Part shown: positions 1 to 13,854 of the stretch, piece after piece
How positions within the stretch are numbered: the stretch's first letter is position 1
Layout: the number at the start of each line of letters is the position of its first letter
Source of the DNA: Daphnia pulex
Taxonomy: Eukaryota; Arthropoda; Branchiopoda; Diplostraca; Daphniidae
NCBI RefSeq assembly: GCF_021134715.1
Contig: NC_060026.1
Coordinates: 14,065,001-14,129,000 of the forward strand
Direction: 5' to 3'
Length of the DNA stretch: 64,000 bases
Notes under the pieces: generated by a model
Told to the model about the DNA's origin: nothing
The model's input: only the letters and a program-made list of their open reading frames with translations
The model's database searches: none
Translations under genes and position numbers: made by a program

Positions 1-912
1 ATTAATATCGTACTTGATGACCTATACACGGTAGGCAGAAATTTAAAATTCGGGTCATAGACCTCAAGCATAGAAGTGGGACTAAAGATGCAATTATAGT
101 TCATTAGTTTTGGTCGATGTACGGGTTTTTACATTCTCGACCCATTCGAATTTCTTATTTTAGATTCGTTATATCCGAATGTGTAAGAAACCGTAACAAT
201 CAAAACAATAGGAAGCAGATGGCATTTTGCCACGAATTTCTTTTTCCGCGACAGCCAAAAGATTGGACAAAAAAATGCAATTAAAGAGAGAGCTTGTTTC
301 CCCCCTATGTGCACCTTAATCTCCTATGGGCGATGAGTGGAACGACACGGATGGAAATTGGGACAGTGCAGAGACCATCACTCGTATCAAGACATCTATA
401 CGTAATAGCCTACTGTTGTAACATATATTTATGAACGACATATATAAACAAAGCGGATGGTTATCTAAACATCTCATAAACGAATTGAGAACTTATAAAC
501 TGTGTCGACCCAAAAGCTGTTCGGAAATAGCTCTCGGGTGAATTCTATCAAATCCTGTTGTATCTAAATATGCCACTCTTTTATAGCTGTCGCTCAATAC
601 CTTAAACTCTTGCTTAAACTATATTCAAGTTATTTATGTGACGACGTCGAAATATGAAAGAAAAATTCTTATATCTTTTCAAACACTCTATATTTCTTGA
701 TGGGAAATATTTTTAAAACAACGTCATCGACGACAACAATCTATGGAATCCAGCCACATCATGTTGCCATTGCATTCAAATAATAATAAAAATTTTTCTT
801 GTTGAATTTGATGGTGAATTTCTTCGGAATTTGTTCGTTTTCGTGGTGATGATGAAACGGTATCAAATCATCAGGGCCAATGGTGCATTTTGAGTCGTGG
901 CAAGTAGTAGCC
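1..912. other. Left-edge stretch without a recognised gene
   Basis: AT-rich sequence with no open frame that resembles a protein and no clear splice-flanked exons. It contains the 3' flank of the small secreted-protein gene that reads leftward and stops at 913. An exon of a gene lying outside the window cannot be ruled out. Confidence 0.4.
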
Positions 913-1481
913 TTAATAGCCCTTTCCGTAAGGTTTGTTGTCTTCGGGTTGTGTGACGTAAAAGCCCCAGGGAGCGAAAGAATCCTTGTCGTAACCTTTT
1001 CCGTATTCCTTGTTGGGTCCGCGGTACACCTGTTTGTGCGGAAAAATGTAAAGATATAACGACATATGGAATGTACAGCTGCAATAAACCGGAAAATTCA
1101 GAGCGCAATTTTTGTTTCATTTTTTTCCCCGCAAAAATATAAGGAAGAATTTGATCAAAAGGAAAGAAATTAAAGCCTTCGATTTGATCTGAAGTGTATT
1201 ATACCTGCATCTTCACACGGCCGTTAGCGTAGCCTGGCTTGTAATCAGCAGCGTAAGCTGGTGGAGAGTAGGCCGGTGCGGCATAACCGGACTGGGCTGA
1301 GACGTAAGCGACGAAAGCGGCCAAAACGACCAACTGCAAATGCACATAAAAAAAAATTCGTGTCATTGGTAATAAAACCACGGAACAATAGCTGTTTTTT
1401 TTTCTTTGGGGGAAATACCCGCCGTCATATTTGTAACTAAATTGAAACCAACTAACTTACCATCAATTTCATGGAAGGCAT
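913..1481 (-). CDS. Small secreted Tyr/Gly-rich protein (cuticle- or peptide-like), 88 aa
   Basis: Three exons on the minus strand: 1461-1481, 1205-1333 and 913-1029, all with GT-AG borders and phase 0, giving 88 residues. The protein begins MPSMKLM and runs into a hydrophobic leader (LVVLAAFVAYVSA) with a likely signal-peptidase site before QSGYAAP. The mature part is short and rich in Tyr, Gly, Pro and Lys (APAYSPPAYAADYKPGY, then YGKGYDKDSFAPWGFY and a closing PYGKGY). A seven-codon first exon followed by a leader-coding exon is common for arthropod cuticular and secreted peptide genes. I do not recognise an exact family; there is no chitin-binding R&R motif. A TATA box and TCAGT initiator lie at the right distance upstream, supporting a real, probably strongly expressed gene. 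Secretion is inferred from the leader; cuticle function is only a guess from composition. Confidence 0.75.
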
Positions 1482-1529
1482 GTTGAGTGAGTGTGGAAGG
1501 GTTGCTAGAAGAACTGCTGCTTTGAAACA

Positions 1530-1567
1530 ACTGATGCTGAATCTAGCCACTCCAAAGCCTTTATATA
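1530..1567 (-). promoter_or_regulatory. TATA box plus TCAGT initiator for the small secreted protein gene
   Basis: On the minus strand TATATAAAGG lies at 1558-1567 and an arthropod-type initiator TCAGT at 1530-1534, about 30 bp apart, and about 50 bp before the ATG at 1481. Spacing and order fit a focused arthropod core promoter. Confidence 0.65.
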
Positions 1568-2728
1568 TGCAAGGTTTGACTGCTAGAGGGGAGTCAGCAG
1601 CTCTTATTTCGGTATGTTGTTTTCTGTAATCATATAAGTGATGGTGAATCTCCCCCAAAAACTCACCTGACCGCAACGCTCACGACGGTTTCCGGGCCGT
1701 TATTTCGCCGAAAGTTTTTCCTTTTTTTTTCTTTCTACATGCTTCATTTCTTTTCCAGTCTGTGATCCGCCTGCTGAGACTTGATGCTACCAGCAGCGCT
1801 ATGTAGCGCTACGCGTGTGTAATGACCTTTAAGACTGGCAAGCATGCATGAAAGATGGGTCTGGGGGCCTCATTTTCTCCGCATTTTCTAGGGCAAACTC
1901 ATTAGTCAACCCTTTGTCGAGGAATGAAATACATAAAGAAACACCACGTATAGGTCATATAATCATCATCTTCTTGGCTCCAGCGCGTGAGGTTGTCATT
2001 GGGAACAAAAGGTCAGCATTTTATATTACGCCAGACGCACGGTATATATCGTGGCGTCAAAGTGGAAAGAAAAATGATTACAAAAATAGAATAGTACATC
2101 TAGACGAAGCTAAATAAAAAAATTGAGGCCAACCTCCGCTGCTGCTAGTACAACAATTCAGGTCATATGATTTTCTTCCTTTCTGCCGTGTTTAGGGCGA
2201 CCGAAAACATGTTGCACCGTTTTAACTTGGTCACCTACAAACTTCGCTAAAATTTTACAGCTCAGCAGATGACAAGAAGAAAACTATTCGCTCGTGCGGT
2301 CTGCCACTTTTTCTTTTTTGTTTTCGATAAAATTACATGTCCGTGAGCCTCACAGCGTGGTGTATCATTTCTCCTTTGCTGTATATAAGAAAGTATGTCT
2401 TCCACTATATTTATATTTGAGAGTTATAAAAAGAAAAGGCCACCTGTTATTTTTCCAGGTTCTTTTATTTTCCACCTGCAAGCGATGCATGTCCTTTTTC
2501 GACATTGTGAAAAATGGCCATTTTCTCTGCTTTCTCACAAACCGTTTTATTATGTTTGGACGACCGTCAAGCTTTCTTCGCAGACCAATTACCCTATAAA
2601 GAAGATCTCTATTCTTGTTACTAATAACGATATAACAAGAGTTGGAACAATTTATTTTCAAGTTGCTGGACCACTAAATAGGTGATTGGAGACTAGAAAT
2701 AATCACTGGGAATAATATAATATATCAA
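1568..2728. other. Intergenic, no gene recognised
   Basis: Open frames of 60-100 residues occur on both strands around 2294-2685, but they overlap each other, have no recognisable motif and no flanking splice signals. I see no gene here. Confidence 0.4.
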
Positions 2729-3436
2729 TCAACATGCAGATGGTATCTTTCTTTGAAGCCACCAATCGTCGGGGTAATGATACTTTTGAATTTCTATGCC
2801 TTCCCGAGGTGCAGGGAAATATTTGTTGGGTCCAAACTTGATTTCTGACAGCGGTGGCAAGGCGAGAAGGCTAGGAAAGCACTCGAGAAGTTGATTTTCG
2901 CAGTCATCAGGCAGAAGTGCTCGTTTAAGGCCGGCTTTGCGCATCATCGAGCCGGACCGTTGTTGAAACAGTACTAGGCGGGCGCTGACATCTCGACCGA
3001 CAGCATCGGGAAGCCCCGGGAAACTGACCGTTTCCATCAATTTCACCTCATATACACCCTCTAGCATGTCGTAGTTAAGCACAAGATCCTGAGTCCTGAA
3101 GAACCTGGCGATGAATCCCTCGTCTTGCTGGGTCAAAGCATCTCCAATCACACACATTTCCACAGTGTGTTCCCAAGTTCTTGGTCCTTCGTTGTAAAGA
3201 GATGCCCACAGGCTTTCGTAACAGATGAAGTGCTGGACCTCCAGTATTTGTAGGGCTCTGTGGACTCGTTCAGCCAGGAAGATTACTCTAAGTTGGTCAT
3301 GTGGTCTACGGTTGAGGCACTCATTTTGTTCTGTAGATCCACCTCTAGTATGATGGACGTACTTTATCAGGCACAGTATCCCCAAGGCGAAGAGACCTCC
3401 ACTTACGAGCCGCTTTGGAGTAATCCTCATCTTCAA
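2729..3436 (-). CDS. LicD/fukutin-like putative type II membrane protein, 235 aa
   Basis: A single uninterrupted frame. The start at 3436 gives a short basic N-terminus (MKMRITPKR), then one hydrophobic segment (about residues 13-27, GLFALGILCLIKYV), as in a Golgi type II membrane enzyme. Residues about 60-110 resemble the nucleotidyltransferase-fold LicD/FKTN/FKRP group: an aromatic-Cys-Tyr-x-SLW block (FICYESLWASL), a Gly-Pro turn and a Trp, where the family normally has W-D-x-D-x-D. Here the acidic metal-binding motif reads WEHTVEMC, so the usual Asp pair is missing. The C-terminus has YHYPDDWW, a type of ending seen in invertebrate LicD-like proteins. If the family call is right, the normal role is transfer of a phospho-sugar or phospho-alcohol to glycans; this copy may be inactive. 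The whole frame has no introns, in contrast to its neighbours. Confidence 0.5.
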   Translation of the reverse strand: MKMRITPKRLVSGGLFALGILCLIKYVHHTRGGSTEQNECLNRRPHDQLRVIFLAERVHRALQILEVQHFICYESLWASLYNEGPRTWEHTVEMCVIGDALTQQDEGFIARFFRTQDLVLNYDMLEGVYEVKLMETVSFPGLPDAVGRDVSARLVLFQQRSGSMMRKAGLKRALLPDDCENQLLECFPSLLALPPLSEIKFGPNKYFPAPREGIEIQKYHYPDDWWLQRKIPSAC

Positions 3437-5723
<2,287 letters not shown>

Positions 5724-6268
5724 GGCCCTTCCGTGAAAGGATCCCAAGGAATTGAAAATAACTACATTTTTTCTTCCCCAACGTTCTCTCTCTCTCTCTA
5801 AAAAAAATAATCTTGATGAATCCAATTTGATGTGTTGCCGTTCTTCCTTAAAAAAAAAGAAAAAACTGCGATGAATCGGATAAAGGTAGTGATTTTGGCT
5901 CATCTTTAACAATTTTTTTCTTCTTCTTCTCTCATCATTTGAAATTAAATTGACTCTTTGATCCTTGATAACACTCACACCCTTTTTTCCTTTTCCCCAC
6001 ACACACACTCCTTAGCATAATTCCAACTCAACAAAAAAATATCCTTTTTTTGAAACCCTACTACTGTGTCTTCGATGATTTAGTTACAAAAACATCGCAC
6101 TGGACTTATTAAATTCAATCAAAAATAACCCGAAAAAAAATTATTTTAAATAATTGTTTTTTTTTAAATATCTTTGAGTGGGGGGGTTATTCGATAACAA
6201 ATACAAAATCGCGTGGGAAATTAATTAAGGAAAGAAATAACAAAAAAAAGAAAAGAATCGTAAACTTT
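5724..6268. other. 3' flank of FAM76 meeting the 3' end of a convergent gene
   Basis: Pyrimidine-rich and A-rich untranslated sequence, including a TCTCTC run near 5785. No coding signal. The next gene on the minus strand ends at 6269. Confidence 0.5.
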
Positions 6269-6683
6269 TCAGAATAATTTCATAATCGCTTTTCTTCCGG
6301 GTCCGGGAATTTGGGCTCCGTTTTCGTAGACGGTTACCCACCAGTGATCCGATTCTTTTTTTTTGATTCGATAAAAAGAAATATCAGACAAAGAAATACG
6401 AATTAAACAAACAAACAAACAATTTACCGTCAATTTCGATAACCCACTGATGACCGACGCGGTCCGACTTCCTGTTGTTTTTGCTCCGTTTGGGCAAAGT
6501 TGGCGTTCCGATCCATCCGAACGGATTGGCGTAAAGACCGATCACACGGAAAAGTGACGGATGTTGATGAGTTGTTGTTGTCTTTTTTTCCGGACTGCGA
6601 TGGCGACGCCACGATGGCCATCCATTGCAAACGATAGTCGATAAAGTTAGAAGCAAAAACAGGGACACTGCGATCTTATCCAT
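6269..6683 (-). CDS. Small secreted basic protein, possible peptide precursor, 113 aa
   Basis: Two exons, 6428-6683 and 6269-6354, joined by a 73 bp GT-AG intron in phase 1. The second exon cannot be found as a long open frame, but the splice restores one: ...HQWVIEIDESDHWWVTVYENG... and a stop after IMKLF. The N-terminus (MDKIAVSLFLLLTLSTIVCNG) is a convincing signal peptide. The mature part has no cysteines, several basic clusters (RRHR, KKTTTT, LPKRSKNNRK) and a PGPGRKA segment near the C-terminus. Dibasic sites and a Gly-Arg-Lys would suit prohormone cleavage and amidation, but the Trp-rich WVIEIDESDHWWVTV stretch looks more like a folded beta segment. I do not recognise the family. The gene is convergent with FAM76. 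Confidence 0.6.
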
Positions 6684-8426
6684 CTATCCGGTCGGAAGGC
6701 TGATGATGATATGAAGAGAAGCCAAAATTCCCCCAAGTCAGATAACTAGCGCGCGTATTGCACAATCAGTGATAGCGTGGTTTTAGAACGACATCTCATT
6801 TCCTTTTCCCACTCTTTCATCCGCCTCCCCGTGTGTAAAAAACCTCCTCCTCTTTTCTATATGTCTGTTTCTCGACCATAACTCGCATGTTTGATGATAA
6901 TTTAACACGAAACTTTCCCGTTACAATTTTCTCCTTTTCTCTTCTACAGGCGAGAGAGAGAAACGTGCTGCAAGCAGATGCTGTCAAGAAAAACGGAGAT
7001 GCTGCTGCGACACTATTCAAATAGAAATTCCGAGCGACAGATGGACGCCCAGTTTCTAATTCGAATAAAAGTGTGTTTTAATGGCACCTTTAGATGCGCC
7101 GATGAGGTAAGGATCGTCGAGTCATTCCTTCTCATTAGTGAACAATTCAAAATTATAAACTCGTAATCATACAGCGGCCGTGAGTACCGTTACATATCTT
7201 TGATTCGTTCCATATCTTTGATTAAGTTGATGAAACCCACATTTGGTTTTTGAATAGAGTTGATGGGGGGTACCGTACAAAATATTTGGGTTGGGTCTGA
7301 GGATACTCCTGAATGGTTTCCAACACGCTACATCTCCCACTGTTTTTCCATTTCTTTTTTTTTCTCCCGCGTTCGACGGTTGTGTGTACCCTCCTACAAA
7401 AGCTATTGACGAAGACTGAATTACCTGTCCGTCCCAGCACTGCTAATATCAGGTAGCTGATGTTGCTGTACACGTAATGAGATGGATATCGGCCATAAGA
7501 AAGAGAAACAACCTGGAAGTGTTTTATATATTAACGTTCAACGATGTCCTTGTTTAGACTGGACTGCAATGGACTCACGCCATTCGGCCATCATATCCGA
7601 CAAATGATGATTCGTGAAAAACTCGATTCTCATATTTCATTTGGTTGATGTGTGTGTGTGCTGCAGCTGCTGTCCAGTTTCTTGTTAGCGCCGGGCCATT
7701 TTAGAGAAAAATAAATAAAAGTTCTATTTCTAGTTGGGAAAAATCACGAATCCAGTGAAAGATTTTAACGATCGCAGCTGGACCCAGCGATCAAATTTGA
7801 GAAATCATTTCCTATAAAGTCTAACCATCGACTTTGTAATTGTTTCAAAGGGGAATAGTATCAACAGGCTCCAACCCGGCGGTTCAATAAAGTGTGTCTC
7901 CCCTAAATTGTGTACATTCGTACTCTATGTGTGTGTGTATATATTCCAGGGCGGGTGTGTGTGTATGTCTGATAGGGTTAAAAGCGTCTGCGTAGAAGCA
8001 ACAAGGCCGCCGGAAAACTTTGTACCATCCGATCCAGCGTTCGGAACAGGATACGCACTTGTTAGATAAACACCGTCCCTACATAAAGACGGACGTTTCC
8101 GAACCCCTTCGATTCACTCGTGTCTCTACGGTACCACCCGTTTCCTGTTTCCTCCATTTCCGATCGCCAATCACCTCGCGGGAAATTCGAATTTCTATTT
8201 GCAATTATTTTTGATTAAATTTTATTAATTTGGGACAAACTGCAAATAATTTTAAAAATTCTATTTGAGGTTAATTTGTTTTTAAGTTTCGTTTGGTTAT
8301 AGGGGCACGCCCCGTGATCGATATAGTCAAAATTAATTCTTTTAATGTTTACCAAAAAATAAAAAGCCTCGCCCAATTCAAGTAAATTAATTATTATTTT
8401 TTTTTTTAAATATCGACAGGTGAAAG
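6684..8426. other. Intergenic, upstream of the DEG/ENaC gene
   Basis: Contains a few short open frames (around 6978-7166 and 7222-7473) without family resemblance. GT microsatellites occur at about 7650 and 7925-7970. The start exon of the channel gene is preceded by a good acceptor-like ACAG at 8417-8420, so an upstream non-coding exon may lie in this stretch. Confidence 0.4.
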
Positions 8427-10830
8427 ATGTTCTTTATAGAGGACAACGGCCAAGTGGGCGAACGCTTTGCAGACGCCGAAAACATTAAAACGGATAACCA
8501 AAAGAATACTAATCTACCGCCGTCACGACCGTCGGCCGGAATTTCTGCCGCCGTTCCCGATTTACAAGAGACGATGTGCATGTTGCAAATGATGTCAGTC
8601 GACGGACCGCTGGCCGAATTGAAACCCAAACCGGCACTTTCCGCAATCTCCATGCCGGGCATCGCCAACATTTTTGGCGAAGCTCATCTCACCCGTCGGA
8701 TTGTCTGGATTCTCGTCATCGTTTCCGCATTCATCATAGCCACAATTCAGGTAAAAATAATCTTTTTAAAATTGACAAAAATAATCCTAAATTAAAAAGC
8801 AATTTCTTTTTAATTTTATCGCCATATTTGCGCTTTTAAAAAAAGATGGGCGTCATTTTCTTGGCTGTTTAAGAAAACAATTGATGCGATTTATGGGCTT
8901 GCGTTTGTGGTGTCGCGTGCTCCGGACGATAATGCACTTTTTCGTGCGTGGTTTATATTTCATAGTCAAGACAAAAATGAATGACCCTGGGGGGGTTGTA
9001 TATTTTTGTTCGGTGACTTATTAGTTGGTTTTTTTCCTTCATAGGTGAAGGATCGTGTCGAGTTTTACAGTTCGACGCCGGTGACAGTCAACGTCCGAGT
9101 CACGATGAACGACACGCTACGCTTTCCCGTTCTGACCATCTGCAACAAAAACAGTTTCAACATGAGTCAAATTCGAATGCTGGAAGCCGAAGCCGGACTC
9201 GGCCGCAACAGTAAATCGGAAGTCAATATTAGTCAACTGGTGGGCGTCCGGGGAATGGACGCCAAACAGTTATGGGACGTCATAGCTCACGATCCCGATC
9301 AAATCATTGCCGAGGTAATTCATTTCTTATACTATATGGACTACCTCCTGCGGAGTGATGATAAAAAATAGGAGGTGTCTAGTTACTTATAATGTATGTC
9401 TCTGAACTTGCTCGGTGATGATTGATTTATTCTTCCGGTTGTCGGTGACACACCCCATTTACAGCCCCCCGCCATTACATAAACCGTCCCGATAGTCGGT
9501 TGGCGTGTCTTGACTGGGCAACGTAAAAAGATAAAAATTTCGGGACAAAGATGGATGAATCGATCCAAATTAAATTGAAAGTACATTTTTAAATCGAATT
9601 ATTTATTCGTTATTTAGTGCTGGTTCGGACGGAATGTCAGCTGCAACCAGGTCGGCCGCTGGACCAAAGTCTACACTTATCTGGGCGTGTGCTACTCTTT
9701 CATCCGCAGTAAGTGTTTGGATTTAATGGAATTGAATTTATAGATTTCGATTTAATTTTTTTGTGCCAATTTATTAGATGAAACTTGGGTGAAAACGACG
9801 GGCAGTTTCAACAACCTCTACGTCAAGCTGAAAGATACGGAGATGGAATGCTCGTCACTTTTGTGGGGGGCCAAGAAAGGCGAAGGCGAAAGAGGCTGGA
9901 AGATGTTGATCCACGACTTGCGTGACTCGCCCGTCGTCGACGTCCGCACGCACGGCAGCACGCTCGACAATGGCTGGGGCAAGGACATCCGTATCTATTT
10001 GAGAGAAGTATAAACTGCATTCACTCAAACTGTGTTGAAATGAATTTATTTACATTTTAAATTTCCCGCTCAAACAGTTCCGCACTTTGAACGTTTGGAA
10101 ACGCCCGTGTCTGAAAAACGGCAATTATTCAAAGTGCATTGAGCGATGCTTCGTGGCAGCTGCCGCCGATCGAATGACATGCAGACTACCTTTTATGGAT
10201 GAAATAGCAGGTAAATGAATTTTAATTTTTTTTAATTAAAATTTAAAATTTGTAAATTTAAGTACATTTTGTTTTTAAATTTTTCAAATGAAATTATTAT
10301 TTTGGTTTGAAATTTAATGAAATTATTATTTTGGTTTGAAATTTAAAGTTGGATACAATCATCGCAAGATGGAGTACTGCAATACACCGGATTCGTTTTG
10401 GAACAATTCAAAGGAAATTGATAATCTTCTCGTGTACGGCCATTGGGCGAGGAACAGTTGTAGCCATTGCCAGCGGCAATGCAATCAGGATTTCTACATC
10501 GCTTACACGGAGATGACGAAAATGAAGCCGAGCGAGAATAAAATCAGCAAATTGAGAGTTTTCTACCAGGTGGAAAAACAAATTTTAATTTCCACACGGC
10601 CAAGTCGAGTCAATTTCTGATTTTTTAATTCTTGGCAGGATTTCACGTTCGATGAGATCGAAGAGAGCGCCGACTACGGAGCTGTTTCCCTACTCTGCGA
10701 TATCGGCGGATCGCTTGGTTTCCTGCTGGGCTTTTCTGTGCTGACCGTCTGCGAGATTGTCGACGCCATCGTTCAAACTTGTTTGTCGTCTACCCGACGA
10801 CTGATCAAAAAATGCAGGGGAATGAATTAA
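8427..10830 (+). CDS. DEG/ENaC (pickpocket/ASIC-type) sodium channel subunit, 486 aa
   Basis: Seven exons: 8427-8750, 9045-9314, 9618-9708, 9778-10007, 10078-10210, 10349-10569, 10639-10830. The predicted protein has a cytosolic N-terminus, TM1 (about 89-110, RRIVWILVIVSAFIIAT), the post-TM1 YSSTPVTV element, the extracellular FPVLTICNKN motif, a Cys-rich ectodomain, and pre-TM2/TM2 with CDIGGSLGFLLGFS, matching the GxS selectivity filter as G-F-S. These are the defining family marks. Subunits assemble as trimers in the plasma membrane and conduct Na+, usually blocked by amiloride; the stimulus cannot be read from sequence. The usual His-Gly gating motif before TM1 reads His-Leu here. At 486 residues it is slightly short, with a compact finger/thumb. 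I cannot tell which pickpocket subgroup it belongs to. Confidence 0.9.
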
Positions 10831-11029
10831 AACGGAATTTTATAACAGAACTCGCGGATGATTCTTTCTACGATTTAAAATACAACTGAGGAAATATTTG
10901 TTTCCATTTATATCGCGAAATGGAAGAAGTTAAAAAAAAATGAAAAAACTTTCAACTACTTAATTAGTTTACTTTAGTGGTTACTACTACTTTCGTTGTT
11001 TAGTACTTGGGTTATAGGATTTAGGCAAC

Positions 11030-12508
11030 AGTGGGGCCACAGACTTACAAGTCTGGGTAGCCAACTCAGTTCACGTTGTTGCGTTTAAGTGCGAACCATT
11101 TAATTATTTGATTCTAGTGAGATGGAGATTGTAGAGTTGTGCGTTGACGTAAGATGCAGAAAATTCTACTCACTTGAGCCAATACCACGCGACATTCATA
11201 AAAGTAAAGTCAGCAGGTAAGACCTTTTTTTTATTTTTTTTTCGTGAATTTTAATTTCAATTGACAATTGCCGACTGATTACGTGCCCCAATTCGCATTA
11301 GCAATCGTTTCATTAAATTGAAAGTGTTGACCAACACTTACGTAAGACCAGTCTGACATTTTGTTTTTTAACGGCCGTTTGTTGGTTCGCCTTTTTCACA
11401 CCGTTCGACTGTCCATTTTATTCCGCAGGTAAAATTAATTTTGCCAATTAAACGGGGGGGGGGAAGTGAAACGCATTTACTAAAGATGAACGAGATGCGT
11501 AGGGAATAGAAACGTTTCATTCTGATGTTGATTTGATTTAATTTCGAGCTGCGATAGGGAAACAAATTGAGACATTTTAATTTTTTGGAGGAAAATCTGA
11601 CAATCAAAATTAGTTTTTCACGTCTCCTGTCCTTATTTTTATAGATAGACACACGAATTTTTCTGGATAAGTGCACAACTGAAATGTGAATTTATCAATA
11701 AAAAAATTACTTAGAAATTTCATTCCGTAAGAGAATTATACACGAATTAATTTTCTCCCATTTCTAGTCCACCCTCTATTTTATAAATCTGGAATCTGAC
11801 AATCAAATTTGGTTTTCTTCTTGTTGTGTCCACATTTTTATGTTGAATGAAAATGTTTATTTTCGTCGACAGTTAAATTTCCGTTTAGAAATTCCCACTC
11901 CTTCACGAATTGGAGTCGAACGAATTTTCTCCCCTTCTCTTATTTTTCTCATCCTGCGACCGTGAGGAAAAAATAATTTAAAATTTAATGAAATAAAATT
12001 GAAATAGTTAAAAACTTCCCTAACGATAAACGACATGTGTAGGCGTGGTGTTAATTTTAAGCGAAATTTAATATTTTTAAAAGATAAAATAAATTTTTCT
12101 ACGTGCCCTGCCATTAATTTTAGAGATAGAAAAGCCATTTTTTCTGGACGATTGCACAATTGAAATGTGAATTCATTAGTAAAAAAATTATTTTAAAATT
12201 CCAATCCGTAATAGAATTAAACGCGAATGAATTTTCTCCCATTTCAAGGCCTCCCACTTTTTGCCAATCTGGCAATCAAAATTGTTTTTTTTGTTTGTAA
12301 CGTCTAGAGTTTTGCAGATAAATTTTGAAACTTGGCTTGTGTATTTAGTAAGCGTAATTGCATCCACAGTTCAATTTTTGTAAAGAAATGTTCATTTCTT
12401 AATGAATTAGAGTCGAATGCATTATCTTAATTTCCCCCTTAAAATTCCCTTCCCCAAATTTTCGTGTCGTCGATGATTTTGCGAATTTTGGATTTTGAAG
12501 TCCAAACC
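11030..12508. repeat. Duplicated non-coding block D1 with internal tandem units
   Basis: This block downstream of the first C1q gene recurs after the other two C1q genes (about 41630-43656 and 47490-49974). Shared anchors include GCCAACTCAGTTCAC (11058), GCATTAGCAATCGTTT (11297) and a long series such as TGGCAATCAAAATT, GGACGANTGCACAA and GAATGAATTTTCTC. Inside the block a roughly 0.5 kb unit is present twice (about 11560-11990 and 12080-12440). No reading frame is conserved, so it is treated as non-coding DNA carried along with the gene. Confidence 0.7.
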
Positions 12509-13790
12509 TCAAAGTGACGCCACAATTTCCTCCTCCAACATGAAACCCGTGAAATGGGTCATGTGGGAACTGCTGTCATACAAATGCGAGGTTGAACCAG
12601 GAGAATATTCAATCTCCACCCAGACTTGATCGCCTGTTTTCAAGTTGAGCGTCGACTGGAGGGGCAACGGACTCAATTGAGCAACGGGGAAGTTATAATA
12701 CTCTTGAACTAAACTTGACCCGATTCGATTCCCGTTCAAAAAAAGATAAAATTCAAAATAAGCAGAAGATGAAGATTCATGAAGACTCGTTATTCCCGCG
12801 AAAGAGAAAAAATAAATTCCCGGTCGCGGGGCCGTGAATTTCCCCGATGTCAAATCCATGGCGTTTCCCTCGTTCACCACCGCCAAATTGAACGGAATCG
12901 GAGTGAATTTTGTGTAAAATGAAGAATTTCTCTGGACGTAGAAATGGACGGGCGTCGATTTAACGTCGGCGTATCCAATCCATTTCTGGAAACCTTTTCA
13001 TCAATTATAGAATTAGATAATTACAACTGAATAATTCGTGAAAATGGGAAACATTTACCCGCATCGTCTGGGAGTTTAGTGAAATCGCAATAAACGGATT
13101 CCATTTTCGCCAATCCCATGACGGAATAAAATCCGTTCAGCGTGTGACCGATCATTTTGAGATCCCCGCAAGAAGACGGCAGTCCGTTGATGGAAACAGC
13201 CGATAGATTGTTGCTAATTGAAACAGAATCGGTTGCTGCTGCTGTACGTTCATTTTTCTCTCGTGAAAGGGAAGTTAAAAGCGAATCTTGTTGTTCAATT
13301 TTGGCCTCCAGTTTTCCAATTTTGACTTCCAGTTGGACATTTTTGGCCTCTAATTGAGTTACTTTCAATGTCAAATCTTGTCTTTGTTCATTCTGTCATA
13401 GAAAAGGCAAAAGTGTTTTACCCACGGTGAAACTCTGAATTAAACTTAAAAGTATAGGACTTACATTTAGTTCGAGTTGCGCCTCCAATTGTGTCATTTT
13501 TCCCTGCTGTTCAATCGCTGTTGATTCAAAGAGTTGTTTCATTTGAATCTATTGGCAATAAATGGAATAACATTAACAATAAGACTTAAAAAATAACAAA
13601 TTGAATTGTACTGTCGACAACAGAAACGTCACATAAAAAATAAATTTTTATAAATTCTTACATAGTTTTCTTTCAGTTGTAGGAATTCTTCCTCCAAGGA
13701 AAAGACTGCGCCAGTCGAACTCGTCGTCCAGCAGATGAAAACCAACAGCAAAACAACTTGGGTGAGTGAAACTACAGAAAAATGCGCCAT
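12509..13790 (-). CDS. Secreted coiled-coil/fibrinogen-half/C1q protein, copy 1, 343 aa
   Basis: Four exons on the minus strand: 13662-13790, 13465-13548, 13059-13392, 12509-12993. All junctions keep frame, using the acceptor just before 12993 that gives ...DDAGFQKWIGYADV. The leader (MAHFSVVSLTQVVLLLVFICWTTSS split in two for display: hydrophobic core LTQVVLLLVFICW) is a signal peptide. Residues ~30-130 form heptad-rich coiled coil (LEAQLELN, VTQLEAKNVQLE). Residues ~140-185 hold a fibrinogen-like start (LPSSCGDLKMIGHTLNGFY, then SVYCDFTKL). Residues ~190-343 are a C1q head: MDLTSGKFTAPRPGIYFFSF and FTGFMLEEE match the C1q beta-strand signatures. By family the head trimerises and binds carbohydrate or microbial ligands; an innate-immune or adhesive role is inferred. 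It is the shortest of three local paralogues. Confidence 0.85.
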
Positions 13791-13845
13791 TCTTCAGTTA
13801 TTCGAAATTATAGTGAGACTATGTTTTACAACTCGACGTGCGTTT

Positions 13846-13854
13846 CAATTTATA
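13846..13854 (-). promoter_or_regulatory. TATA box of C1q copy 1
   Basis: Minus-strand TATAAATTG about 56 bp before the ATG. The same element with the same surrounding sequence stands before C1q copy 2 and in two gene stubs, so it is a conserved part of the duplicated promoter. Confidence 0.6.

Noticed and set aside
2294-2685. Three overlapping ~100-residue frames on both strands
   Set aside because: Mutually overlapping, no conserved motif, no neighbouring exons.
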